A stretch of DNA of 64,000 nucleotides. Origin: an uncultured Acidobacteriota bacterium (GTDB lineage Bacteria; Acidobacteriota; Thermoanaerobaculia; Gp7-AA8). Below the pieces are notes generated by a model. It had not been told where the DNA came from, did no database searches, and was given only the letters and a program-made list of their open reading frames with translations. This document shows positions 57,458 to 64,000 of the stretch, one piece after another. The stretch is from assembly GCA_937870635.1 (NCBI GenBank), contig CALMZP010000044.1:1-64000 (forward strand), written 5' to 3'. A program made the position numbers and the translations under genes. The number at the start of each line of letters is the position of its first letter. Position 1 is the first letter of the stretch.

Positions 57458-60039
57458 CTCGGAAAACTCGGCGAATAGAGGACCGCGTTGAGAAACAGCG
57501 GCAGGGTCCCGCGCCAGAAAAGCCGGAAGTGCGGTTCGTCCGCGAAGGTGATCACGCTGCCGCGTCCCACCGGTTCAGCGATGAGATAAGCGGATCCCGC
57601 GATGCGCTCGATCGACTCGGGCCATGCAACGCCGGAGACCAGCGGCTCTTCCTGCGCGACCGTGACGATGTTGTCTACGCGATGCGACACGGGCAGATGC
57701 GCCGATGATCCCTCGATCAGGACGGCGGGAGCCCGAGGCACACCGTAGGTGAGATACGACCGCTCGTTCATGGTGGTCTTGAACGCGGAGCCCGGTACGC
57801 GGAAATCGTTGTAGCGCTGGTCCGGGGTCTCCGCCTGCGATTCCTCGGAGGCCGGATCTCCCGCCTCGGCTTCTCCCGATTTGCCGACTTTGGGCGGTTC
57901 CCACGGTTTCACCTTCGAGATCGCCACGTCTTTGTGTCGAAGGAACGCGCTCGCTCCTTTCACGGCGACGAGCGTGCCTCCCCCGTTCAGCCAGACCTTG
58001 AGCTTCTCGACCTCGCGCTTGCGGATGCGGTCCGTGTAGTTGCCGTCAGGAAGAACGATCACGTTGTACTTCTGCAGGTCGACGGAGCCGAGCGCGTCGA
58101 GGCTGATCGTGGTGTGCGGAACCGGCGTGTCGACATCCAGGGTGTGCCAGAGCATCCCGTAGGACGTCGAGCCGGTGCCCGGACCGCCGACGAGCGCGAT
58201 CTTGGGCTCGCGGACGAATCTGATCTTCTCCGATCCGAACGTCGTGCCGCCGATCCAGCCCGACTCGAGGGGCACGAGCGATACTCCGGTCTCGCGCACG
58301 ATCGCGGGGAGAACCTGATCGACTTCAGGATTGTTGCCCTTGAGAATCACGATGCTGCCCCGAGGGTGTGTCTGCTCGCCGAACGCGAGGTCGCCGTGGG
58401 CGACGTTGAAACGAACGTCGTGTCGGACCAGGCGGCCCGCGAATCGGTAGACATTCGGATCGAGGCCGCTGACGAGGTACCCGTAGGACGCAGCGGTGAA
58501 CGGAGCGACTGGCGGAGGAGCCCACGCAGCGAGCTGTCCGGGGATCGAAGCGCTGGTCACGTACGTCTCGACGTTCATGGCCAGAGGCATGGACCACGTC
58601 GTGAGATCGTAGAAGTCATCGGGCTCGTCGGCTTCCGCTTTGGATCGCTGCTCGTCGAGAAAGGTCGTGTGCAGCTCCGCGTCGCGTTCGAGAAGGGTCT
58701 GCACGAGGCCGCCCAGCGGCTGGCGGGTGGAGATGACGGCCGTCCCGGCGGGGAACGAACGGCTCTCCTGCGCATCGCGATCGAGACGCGTTGCGCGGAT
58801 CGTTGCCGGCGCGCTCAGCATTCCGAGGCGGATGCCCTGGCGCAGGAGTGTTTCGACGAGAGTCGTGTAGTTCGGTGATCCGGGAAGGACGAGATATGTG
58901 CTGCGCGGCCCTTCGAGATGCACGCGCATCGCTCCATATGTGTACTGGAGCAGTGCATCGCGATGCTCGGCAGCGGTGGCCACGGTCGTCATCGCCGTCG
59001 TGTAGTGACGATCGATACGGTCGCGCAGCGTCAGGCGCGTTCCATCCTCGCGCTCGATCACCACGCCGGCGCGTCCGTGGCCGGCCATCTCGTACGTCAT
59101 TCCGATGGCGCCGTGCAGCGAAGGCCATGCATCGCCGTAGCCTGGATAGAAGAGGTCGAAGCGCTCGCCGACGAAGAACGGCCATCCTCTACTCGAGAAC
59201 TCGGTCGCATTGGCGCGGCCGAAGAGCTCCAGCCACTTCTCCACTTCGCGGGGGAGGTTCGTATTGATCGGCTTGGCGTCCGGCGGGAAAAAGTACGACG
59301 ACTGGTAGCTCATCTCGTGGAAGTCGACGTAGACCTGCGGGTTCCACTCGCGATACTTCGCGACGCGTGCGCGGGTTTCGCGCTGCGACATCCACGTCCA
59401 GTCGCGGTTCATGTCGATGAGGTAGTGGTTGTATCGGCCGCCCGGCCAGGGTTCCGTGTGCTCGAACGCGTCCGGATTCGGATTGGGCTCACGTCCGCGC
59501 GTTCGGCGGAACCACTCCACGTATCGCTCGCGTCCGTCCGGGTTCTGGAGAGGATCGACGAGAAGGACGAGCTCGTCGCGCATCCGCGACGACGAATCCT
59601 GAAGGAGAGCGTGAGCGACGCGCATCGCCGCTTCTGCCGATGACGATTCGTTCCCGTGCACTCCGAACGCGAGCCAGACGACGGCCGGCGTCGTGCGGGC
59701 GATCTCCGCGGCGCGGGCAGGGTCGGTGGCGTCGGCCTGGACCAGCGCGCCGAGATTGGCGCGAACGGCGTCGAGTTTCGCGCGATTCGCGGGCGAGGTG
59801 ATCGTCGCGAGCACGAGCGGCCGACCTTCGTACGTCTCCCCGATGGTCTCGATCGACATGAGGTCCGATCGCCGGGCCAGCTCGCGAAAGTAGTCGACGA
59901 TCCGGTGATGCGGTGTGAATCGCTCACCGAGCGGATAGCCCAGAAATTCGTCCGGCGTGGGGATGGACTGCTGCGCGCTTCCGGCCGTCGCCCAGATGAG
60001 AAGGGCCGCCACGGTGGCGAGTCGGCGAACCACGATCAT
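57454..60039 (-). CDS. secreted M14-family zinc carboxypeptidase-like protein
   Basis: An 861-aa protein with a signal peptide (LATVAALLIWATAGSAQQ). The peptidase domain (about 40-350) has the zinc motif FGVHGNESSSAEAA (HxxE), YNHYLIDMNRDW, the second zinc-His region VDFHEMSYQSSYFFPP and a Glu in TYEMAGHGRAG. The remaining 500 residues include an alpha/beta segment resembling a glutamine-amidotransferase-like fold (IALVGGPGTGSTSYGM; YNVIVLPDGNY). It is exported and probably degrades peptides or murein fragments. GAGGTGA precedes the ATG; TACAAT lies in the divergent spacer. Confidence 0.88.
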   Translation of the reverse strand: MIVVRRLATVAALLIWATAGSAQQSIPTPDEFLGYPLGERFTPHHRIVDYFRELARRSDLMSIETIGETYEGRPLVLATITSPANRAKLDAVRANLGALVQADATDPARAAEIARTTPAVVWLAFGVHGNESSSAEAAMRVAHALLQDSSSRMRDELVLLVDPLQNPDGRERYVEWFRRTRGREPNPNPDAFEHTEPWPGGRYNHYLIDMNRDWTWMSQRETRARVAKYREWNPQVYVDFHEMSYQSSYFFPPDAKPINTNLPREVEKWLELFGRANATEFSSRGWPFFVGERFDLFYPGYGDAWPSLHGAIGMTYEMAGHGRAGVVIEREDGTRLTLRDRIDRHYTTAMTTVATAAEHRDALLQYTYGAMRVHLEGPRSTYLVLPGSPNYTTLVETLLRQGIRLGMLSAPATIRATRLDRDAQESRSFPAGTAVISTRQPLGGLVQTLLERDAELHTTFLDEQRSKAEADEPDDFYDLTTWSMPLAMNVETYVTSASIPGQLAAWAPPPVAPFTAASYGYLVSGLDPNVYRFAGRLVRHDVRFNVAHGDLAFGEQTHPRGSIVILKGNNPEVDQVLPAIVRETGVSLVPLESGWIGGTTFGSEKIRFVREPKIALVGGPGTGSTSYGMLWHTLDVDTPVPHTTISLDALGSVDLQKYNVIVLPDGNYTDRIRKREVEKLKVWLNGGGTLVAVKGASAFLRHKDVAISKVKPWEPPKVGKSGEAEAGDPASEESQAETPDQRYNDFRVPGSAFKTTMNERSYLTYGVPRAPAVLIEGSSAHLPVSHRVDNIVTVAQEEPLVSGVAWPESIERIAGSAYLIAEPVGRGSVITFADEPHFRLFWRGTLPLFLNAVLYSPSFPR

Positions 60040-60086
60040 TCATTCACCTCGAGTGGTGGATTGTATGTGTCATCCTCCGCCCCGTC

Positions 60087-60413
60087 ATGTCCAACACCAT
60101 GCCGTGGGTCGCTCTCGTCATTGCCGGACTGCTCGAAGTCTGCTGGGCTGTCGGCCTCAAGTACACGGACGGATTTCGCAGGCCGGCGCCATCCATCCTC
60201 GTCATCCTGGCGATTGCGGCGAGCATGTTCCTCCTCAGCTGGGCCGCGCGAACGCTCCCGATCGGCACCGCCTACGCAGTCTGGGTCGGCATTGGCGCAC
60301 TCGGCGCCGCGATCCTCGGCGCCATCCTGTTCAAGGAGCCGGTCACGGCGATGAGGCTCGTGTTCCTGGCGATGCTCGTGGCGTCGATCATGGGGTTGAA
60401 AGTGACGGGATGA
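60087..60413 (+). CDS. sugE: SugE/Gdx-type small multidrug resistance transporter
   Basis: A 108-aa SMR-family protein with four membrane helices. The catalytic Glu is in IAGLLEVCWAVGLKYTDGF (residue about 17), and TAYAVWVGIGALGAAILGAILF is the family block. The SugE subgroup pattern (WAVGLKYTDGF) points to guanidinium export in exchange for protons. I looked for a guanidine riboswitch upstream; only 47 bp separate it from the divergent M14 gene and none is evident. Confidence 0.92.
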   Translation: MSNTMPWVALVIAGLLEVCWAVGLKYTDGFRRPAPSILVILAIAASMFLLSWAARTLPIGTAYAVWVGIGALGAAILGAILFKEPVTAMRLVFLAMLVASIMGLKVTG

Positions 60414-60415
60414 GC

Positions 60416-60460
60416 GGTAACCGTTAACCGTTAACCGTTAACCGTTAACCGTTAACCGTC
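60416..60460. repeat. heptamer repeat TAACCGT, about six copies
   Basis: GGTAACCGTTAACCGTTAAC continues for about six units, the longest perfect heptamer array in the window. The GTTAAC core is itself palindromic, so the array can pair with itself. It directly follows the sugE stop. Confidence 0.9.
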
Positions 60461-60494
60461 GAAGAACGTATCGCCTTCGGCAGTCGCGTCAAAG

Positions 60495-60570
60495 TGGAGA
60501 CGCGGGCGATCTCGCCCGCGGGACAGTCACGCCGGCCCGCAACCCGCGGGCGCGATCGCCCGCGTCTCCA
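60495..60570. repeat. family C intergenic palindrome
   Basis: TGGAGACGCGGGCGATCTCG, then CCCGCGGG, pairs with CCCGCGGGCGCGATCGCCCG, CGTCTCCA. Arms are 28 bases with one inserted base. It is the intergenic relative of the in-gene element at 42881 and lies between sugE and the NtrC-type regulator, both reading toward it. Confidence 0.88.
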
Positions 60571-60609
60571 CCAGGCAGCGGACTCACGGATAACGGTGAA
60601 CGCCTACCG

Positions 60610-62019
60610 TCAGAGCTCCGGGACTGCAATCTCGTCTTCCACTCCCGCCGACGAGCGCGTGTGGATCCCGAGGCGCTTCATCATCTCGTTGAGGGTGGAG
60701 GGCTTGAGCTGGAGGAGCTCGGCGGCGCGCTTCTGTACGCCATTGGAGAGCTCGAGCGACTGCAGAATCATGGCGCGCTCGTACCGTGAGACGGCGTCCT
60801 TGAGTGAGAGGCCTTCCGCCGGAACGATCATCGAGGGCTGATCGGTGTTGACCGGATAGCGCAGGTATTCGGGCATGAGCTCAGGCGTGATGCGATCGCC
60901 GGTGCAGAGGACGACAGCACGCTCGATCGTATTCTCGAGCTCGCGCACGTTACCCGGCCAGGAGTGATCGAGGAGAAGCCGCATCGCATCGGGCGTCACC
61001 TCGCGGACCTTGCGCTTGTTTTCCTCCGCGTACTTTTCGAGGAAGTGGCTGACGAGCAGCGGAATGTCTTCGCGGCGGCGGCGCAGCGGCGGGAGATTGA
61101 TTGTGATGACGTTGAGCCGGTAGAAGAGATCCTCGCGGAACAGCTTGTCCGCCATCAGCTTGGTGAGATCTGCATTGGTGGCGGCGATGATGCGCACGTC
61201 GACCTTGATGGTGTCGACGGAACCGAGCCGCATGAATTCCTTTTCCTGGATGACGCGAAGAAGCTTTGCCTGTGTTTCCAGATTGATGTTCCCGATCTCG
61301 TCGAGGAAGATCGATCCGGCGTCGGCGACTTCGAAAAGGCCTCGCTTCGTGGCGATCGCGCCGGTGAAAGCGCCCTTCATGTGCCCGAAGAGGCTCGACT
61401 CGAGAAGCTCGGGCGGAAGCGAACCGGAGTTGACGGTGACGAATGCGTTGCGGGCGCGCGGACTGGCGTGGTGAATCGCTTTGGCGACGAGCTCTTTGCC
61501 GGTTCCCGACTCGCCCTGAATGAGGATGTTCGAGCGCGACGGCGCGGCGAGGCGAACGAGGTCGAACACCTTCCGCATCACTTCGCTCTTGCCGATGATG
61601 TTCGAGAACGAGAACTTCTCGGAGAGCTCCGCCTTGAGACGCTCGTTCTCGGTGGTGAGCCTGCGCTGCTCGAGCGCCTTGTTCACGGTGAGGATGACTT
61701 CTTCGTTCTTGAACGGCTTGGGGATGTAGTGGAAGGCGCCGTGCTTCATCGCCTCGATCGCGCCGTCGATGGACGAGAAGGCGGTGATGATGATGACCGG
61801 CAGGTCGGGGTTCGAGATCCGGACCGAGCGCAGCGTGTCGATGCCGCTGATCCCCGGCAGCATGATGTCGAGGATCATGAGGTCGACCTCCTCGCTGTCG
61901 AGAAGGTTCAGGGCCTCCTCGCCGCTCGAGGCGGAAACGACGTCGAAGCCCTCCCTGCGGAGGACGACGTCGAGGACGTCCCGGAGGACTTCCTCATCAT
62001 CGACGATCAGAATTCTCAT
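60610..62019 (-). CDS. NtrC-family sigma-54 response regulator
   Basis: A 469-aa regulator. The receiver domain (about 1-120) has the acidic pair DDEE, phospho-acceptor Asp in LMILDIMLPG and the PKPF switch. The AAA+ domain has GESGTGKE (Walker A), the sigma-54 contact loop GAFTGA, SIFLDEIG (Walker B) and an Arg finger region. The C-terminal Fis-type helix-turn-helix is VQKRAAELLQLKPSTLNEMMKRLGI. I start at ATG 62017-62019 (MRILIVDDEE). It follows the kinase gene by 7 bp and surely forms a pair with it. Sigma-54 promoters are its expected targets. Confidence 0.95.
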   Translation of the reverse strand: MRILIVDDEEVLRDVLDVVLRREGFDVVSASSGEEALNLLDSEEVDLMILDIMLPGISGIDTLRSVRISNPDLPVIIITAFSSIDGAIEAMKHGAFHYIPKPFKNEEVILTVNKALEQRRLTTENERLKAELSEKFSFSNIIGKSEVMRKVFDLVRLAAPSRSNILIQGESGTGKELVAKAIHHASPRARNAFVTVNSGSLPPELLESSLFGHMKGAFTGAIATKRGLFEVADAGSIFLDEIGNINLETQAKLLRVIQEKEFMRLGSVDTIKVDVRIIAATNADLTKLMADKLFREDLFYRLNVITINLPPLRRRREDIPLLVSHFLEKYAEENKRKVREVTPDAMRLLLDHSWPGNVRELENTIERAVVLCTGDRITPELMPEYLRYPVNTDQPSMIVPAEGLSLKDAVSRYERAMILQSLELSNGVQKRAAELLQLKPSTLNEMMKRLGIHTRSSAGVEDEIAVPEL

Positions 62020-62026
62020 CTGGATG

Positions 62027-64000
62027 TCATCCCGACCCCAGCGACGATACGTCGCTGCCGCTCGGCATGACATCACGACCTACCTGCAGCCGGGGCAAAG
62101 AAACCGAAAACTCGGCGCCGCTGCCCGGAACGTTCCGGACCGTGATCTCGCCGTCCGACGCGTGGATGATGCGCCGGCTGATCGCGAGTCCCAGTCCCGT
62201 TCCACCCTGTCCACGCTTCGTCGTCACCAGCGGTTCAAAGATGCGGTCGAGGAGCTCGGCCTTGATCCCGCCGCCGTCATCCCGAACTTTGATCACGGCG
62301 CGCTCCCCCTCCTCTTCGACGTCGATCCAGATGTTGCCACGTTCGGCAACGGCATCGCGTGCGTTGAGCAGGATGTTGGTCAGAACCTGCTGCAGATCGT
62401 GAAAGTTCCCGCGGACGAAAAGCGCCGGCATCGGCGCGGCGTGGACGCTGATCTTCTTGGCGGTAAGCAGGTCCTCATGAAGGGCGATCGTGGTCGTGAC
62501 CAGCTCAGGGACGCTCACCAGCTCGCGGGAGGACGGCCGGTTCGCGATCAGGTCCAGGAGGCTGTTCACAAGATGGGAGGCACGGAAGGATTGCTGCTCC
62601 ATCTTCTTGAGCAGCTTGTATTTAGGATCCTCGGGAGAGGTGTCCGAAAGAAGGAGCTGCGCGTAGGACGAGATGCCCGTGAGGGGCGTGTTGACCTCGT
62701 GGGCCACGCCCGCGGCCAGAAGCCCGAGAGAGGCCAGCCGCTCTTTGTCCTGCAGCTCGCGCTCGAGACGGACACGCTCGGAGATGTCGCCGATGACCAG
62801 CACCCGGGCCCCGTCGGCAACATCGCCCGCGGCCAGAGGGCTGATCGTGACGGTGACCTCTTTTTCGACACCCTTGCGCGTGACGAAACTGGTCGTGAGC
62901 GAGCGGCCATCGGAGCGGCGAAGCTCGTCGAATGGCGGGAAGAGGCTGGCGATCGGTTCGTCTTCGTGCTCGGCGTCGACGAGCTCCCAGAACGCCCGGT
63001 TCGCGGTGAGCACGGTGCCGTCGCTGGCCACGACTGCGATCGCCGACGACGAGGACTCGATGATGTTCTCGTTGTACTCCTTCAGGGCGCGGATCTCGTC
63101 GAGCTGCCGGCGCAGACGGCTGTACAGGCGGGAGTTTTCGATCGCCAGCGCGACCGGTGCCGTCAGGGAACCGAGCAGCGAGAGGTCGTCGCGCGACAGC
63201 GGCTCTTCACCGCGCTTGGTGCCGAGAATGAGGAGACCCTGCAGCTCGCCGCGGTTGCGAAGGGCAAAGACATATCGATACCCGGCCTTCAGGAGCTGCC
63301 ACGGCAGCTCCGTCGCATCGGGGAGGCGCGGATCGGTCAGCACGAGCGGACCTTCGCGCGGCATCGCACCGAAATCTGCCGGCGCGACGCGGCGCGGTAC
63401 TCCCTGCTCCGGCTGATAGATGAGCAGTGACGTGCCGTCGCGCGTGAAGAGATTCATCTTCTCGACGTGCAGCGTCGCGCGCAGGCGCTCGCGCATCATC
63501 GAGATCAGCTCATGGACGTCGTGGAAGCTGGCCAGCTCCTGCGCGAAGTCCGCCATCGTCCGGCGGTGGCGATAGCTCTCCCGATAGAGGAACATCTCGA
63601 TCACTGACTCGATGCGCCCCTTGACCGGAATGAGGACGCCGGCGATCAGCAGGCCCGATGCGAACGCGAGGAAGTTCCGCTCCATCGCCGATCGCTCTTC
63701 GATGACGCGCGAGAGGATCAGGTTCACCGTCGAGAACGCGATCATGCCGAAGACGAACGTGACCGAGTACGCGAGCGTCTCCTTGATCACCACCTCGACG
63801 TCCCACAGCTTGTAGCGCAGGATCGATACCGCGAAAGCGAGAGGAATCAGCGCCAGCGGCAGGATCGAGATCGTCGAGTACACGGGCCCGACGTAGCCCT
63901 TGATCAGGTACGGGATGATGTAGATCGCCAGGAATGGCAGGAAGCCGAGCGCCGTGCCTAGGTAGATCCACTTGATCTGTTTCTTGCCGACCGGTGCCGC
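62027..64000 (-). CDS. membrane sensor histidine kinase (partial)
   Basis: The C-terminal 657 residues of a kinase; the frame stays open to the window edge, so the N-terminus lies outside. At least five to six membrane helices come first (WIYLGTALGFLPFLAIYIIP onward), then a GAF-like domain (about 150-330), a PAS segment and a HisKA domain with AAGVAHEVNTPLTGISSYA (phospho-His). The ATPase part shows NILLNARDAV, DDGGGI and GQGGTGLGLAISRR. It is the partner of the NtrC-type regulator. The stimulus is unknown; the membrane part suggests a lipid or membrane-state sensor (speculative). Confidence 0.9.
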   Translation of the reverse strand, partial: AAPVGKKQIKWIYLGTALGFLPFLAIYIIPYLIKGYVGPVYSTISILPLALIPLAFAVSILRYKLWDVEVVIKETLAYSVTFVFGMIAFSTVNLILSRVIEERSAMERNFLAFASGLLIAGVLIPVKGRIESVIEMFLYRESYRHRRTMADFAQELASFHDVHELISMMRERLRATLHVEKMNLFTRDGTSLLIYQPEQGVPRRVAPADFGAMPREGPLVLTDPRLPDATELPWQLLKAGYRYVFALRNRGELQGLLILGTKRGEEPLSRDDLSLLGSLTAPVALAIENSRLYSRLRRQLDEIRALKEYNENIIESSSSAIAVVASDGTVLTANRAFWELVDAEHEDEPIASLFPPFDELRRSDGRSLTTSFVTRKGVEKEVTVTISPLAAGDVADGARVLVIGDISERVRLERELQDKERLASLGLLAAGVAHEVNTPLTGISSYAQLLLSDTSPEDPKYKLLKKMEQQSFRASHLVNSLLDLIANRPSSRELVSVPELVTTTIALHEDLLTAKKISVHAAPMPALFVRGNFHDLQQVLTNILLNARDAVAERGNIWIDVEEEGERAVIKVRDDGGGIKAELLDRIFEPLVTTKRGQGGTGLGLAISRRIIHASDGEITVRNVPGSGAEFSVSLPRLQVGRDVMPSGSDVSSLGSG

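Noticed and set aside
60040-60086. Guanidine riboswitch before sugE
   Set aside because: Only 47 bases are available and I find no paired hairpins with ACGR loops or other guanidine aptamer features.

Overview
The window comes from a high-GC, diderm (Gram-negative type) bacterium. The evidence is a Kdo/lipid A/heptose gene set (waaA, lpxK, an LpxL-type acyltransferase, waaF), Mla lipid transport genes, an OmpW-like porin and several lipoprotein or signal-peptide genes. Gene content, many GTG/TTG starts with 4-bp GTGA/ATGA overlaps, and abundant CATCCCGAGCG...GGGATCT palindromes fit Acidobacteriota (perhaps Thermoanaerobaculia-like); this placement is an inference. I see no phage, IS element, CRISPR array, tRNA or rRNA. 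The region is mostly housekeeping, with one accessory-looking stretch near 51.8-53.4 kb.

Layout. 0-2.4 kb (minus): pyrE, a biotinyl carrier subunit, HMG-CoA lyase and a thioesterase cut by the window edge; the last three suggest branched-chain acyl-CoA catabolism. 2.4-15.7 kb: yqeY, MoeB-rhodanese, a CAP-domain protein, a zinc-ribbon/PAS/ATPase protein, 3-hydroxybutyryl-CoA dehydrogenase, a zinc-ribbon TPR protein, a membrane spermidine-synthase-like protein, a Kbp-like BON-LysM protein, a PcrA/UvrD helicase, TatA, a DUF4388 protein and RfbD. 15.8-25.4 kb (minus): one long probable operon, SDR-alr-mlaE-mlaF-xseA-pcm-xseB-ispA-dxs-tlyA (cell wall, lipid asymmetry, exonuclease VII, isoprenoids, rRNA methylation). 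25.4-37.1 kb: a PuuD-like membrane protein, dGTPase, HU with its own promoter and terminator, fmt-rsmB-GH15 glucoamylase, small secreted proteins, an Sfp-type PPTase and a 1056-residue GT-C-like membrane protein.

37.3-45.6 kb (minus): eight genes joined by overlaps of 1-14 bp: lysine 2,3-aminomutase (kamA), two ATP-grasp ligases, a GNAT acetyltransferase, a CcsA/ResC-like protein, hemA, hemC and a cobA-hemD fusion. The first four look like a beta-lysine conjugation pathway and are my main candidate for an undescribed system. 45.7-51.8 kb: hflX, then the lipopolysaccharide operon waaA-lpxK-lpxL-waaF and a cysteine-rich membrane protein. 51.8-53.4 kb: gene remnants and a PurN-like protein. 53.4-60.4 kb: MerR regulator, free-methionine sulfoxide reductase, OmpW-like protein, glgA, a MEMO family protein, a large M14 peptidase and SugE. 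60.6-64 kb: an NtrC-type regulator and its histidine kinase, cut by the window edge.

The non-coding space is unusually structured. Almost every long intergenic gap holds either a palindromic element (several families) or short arrays of heptanucleotide repeats whose word differs from locus to locus, often followed by the reverse-complement array. One palindromic element sits in frame inside an ATP-grasp ligase gene, and a half-copy sits at the equivalent place in the neighbouring paralogue. lpxK contains a sharply AT-rich 100-bp block.
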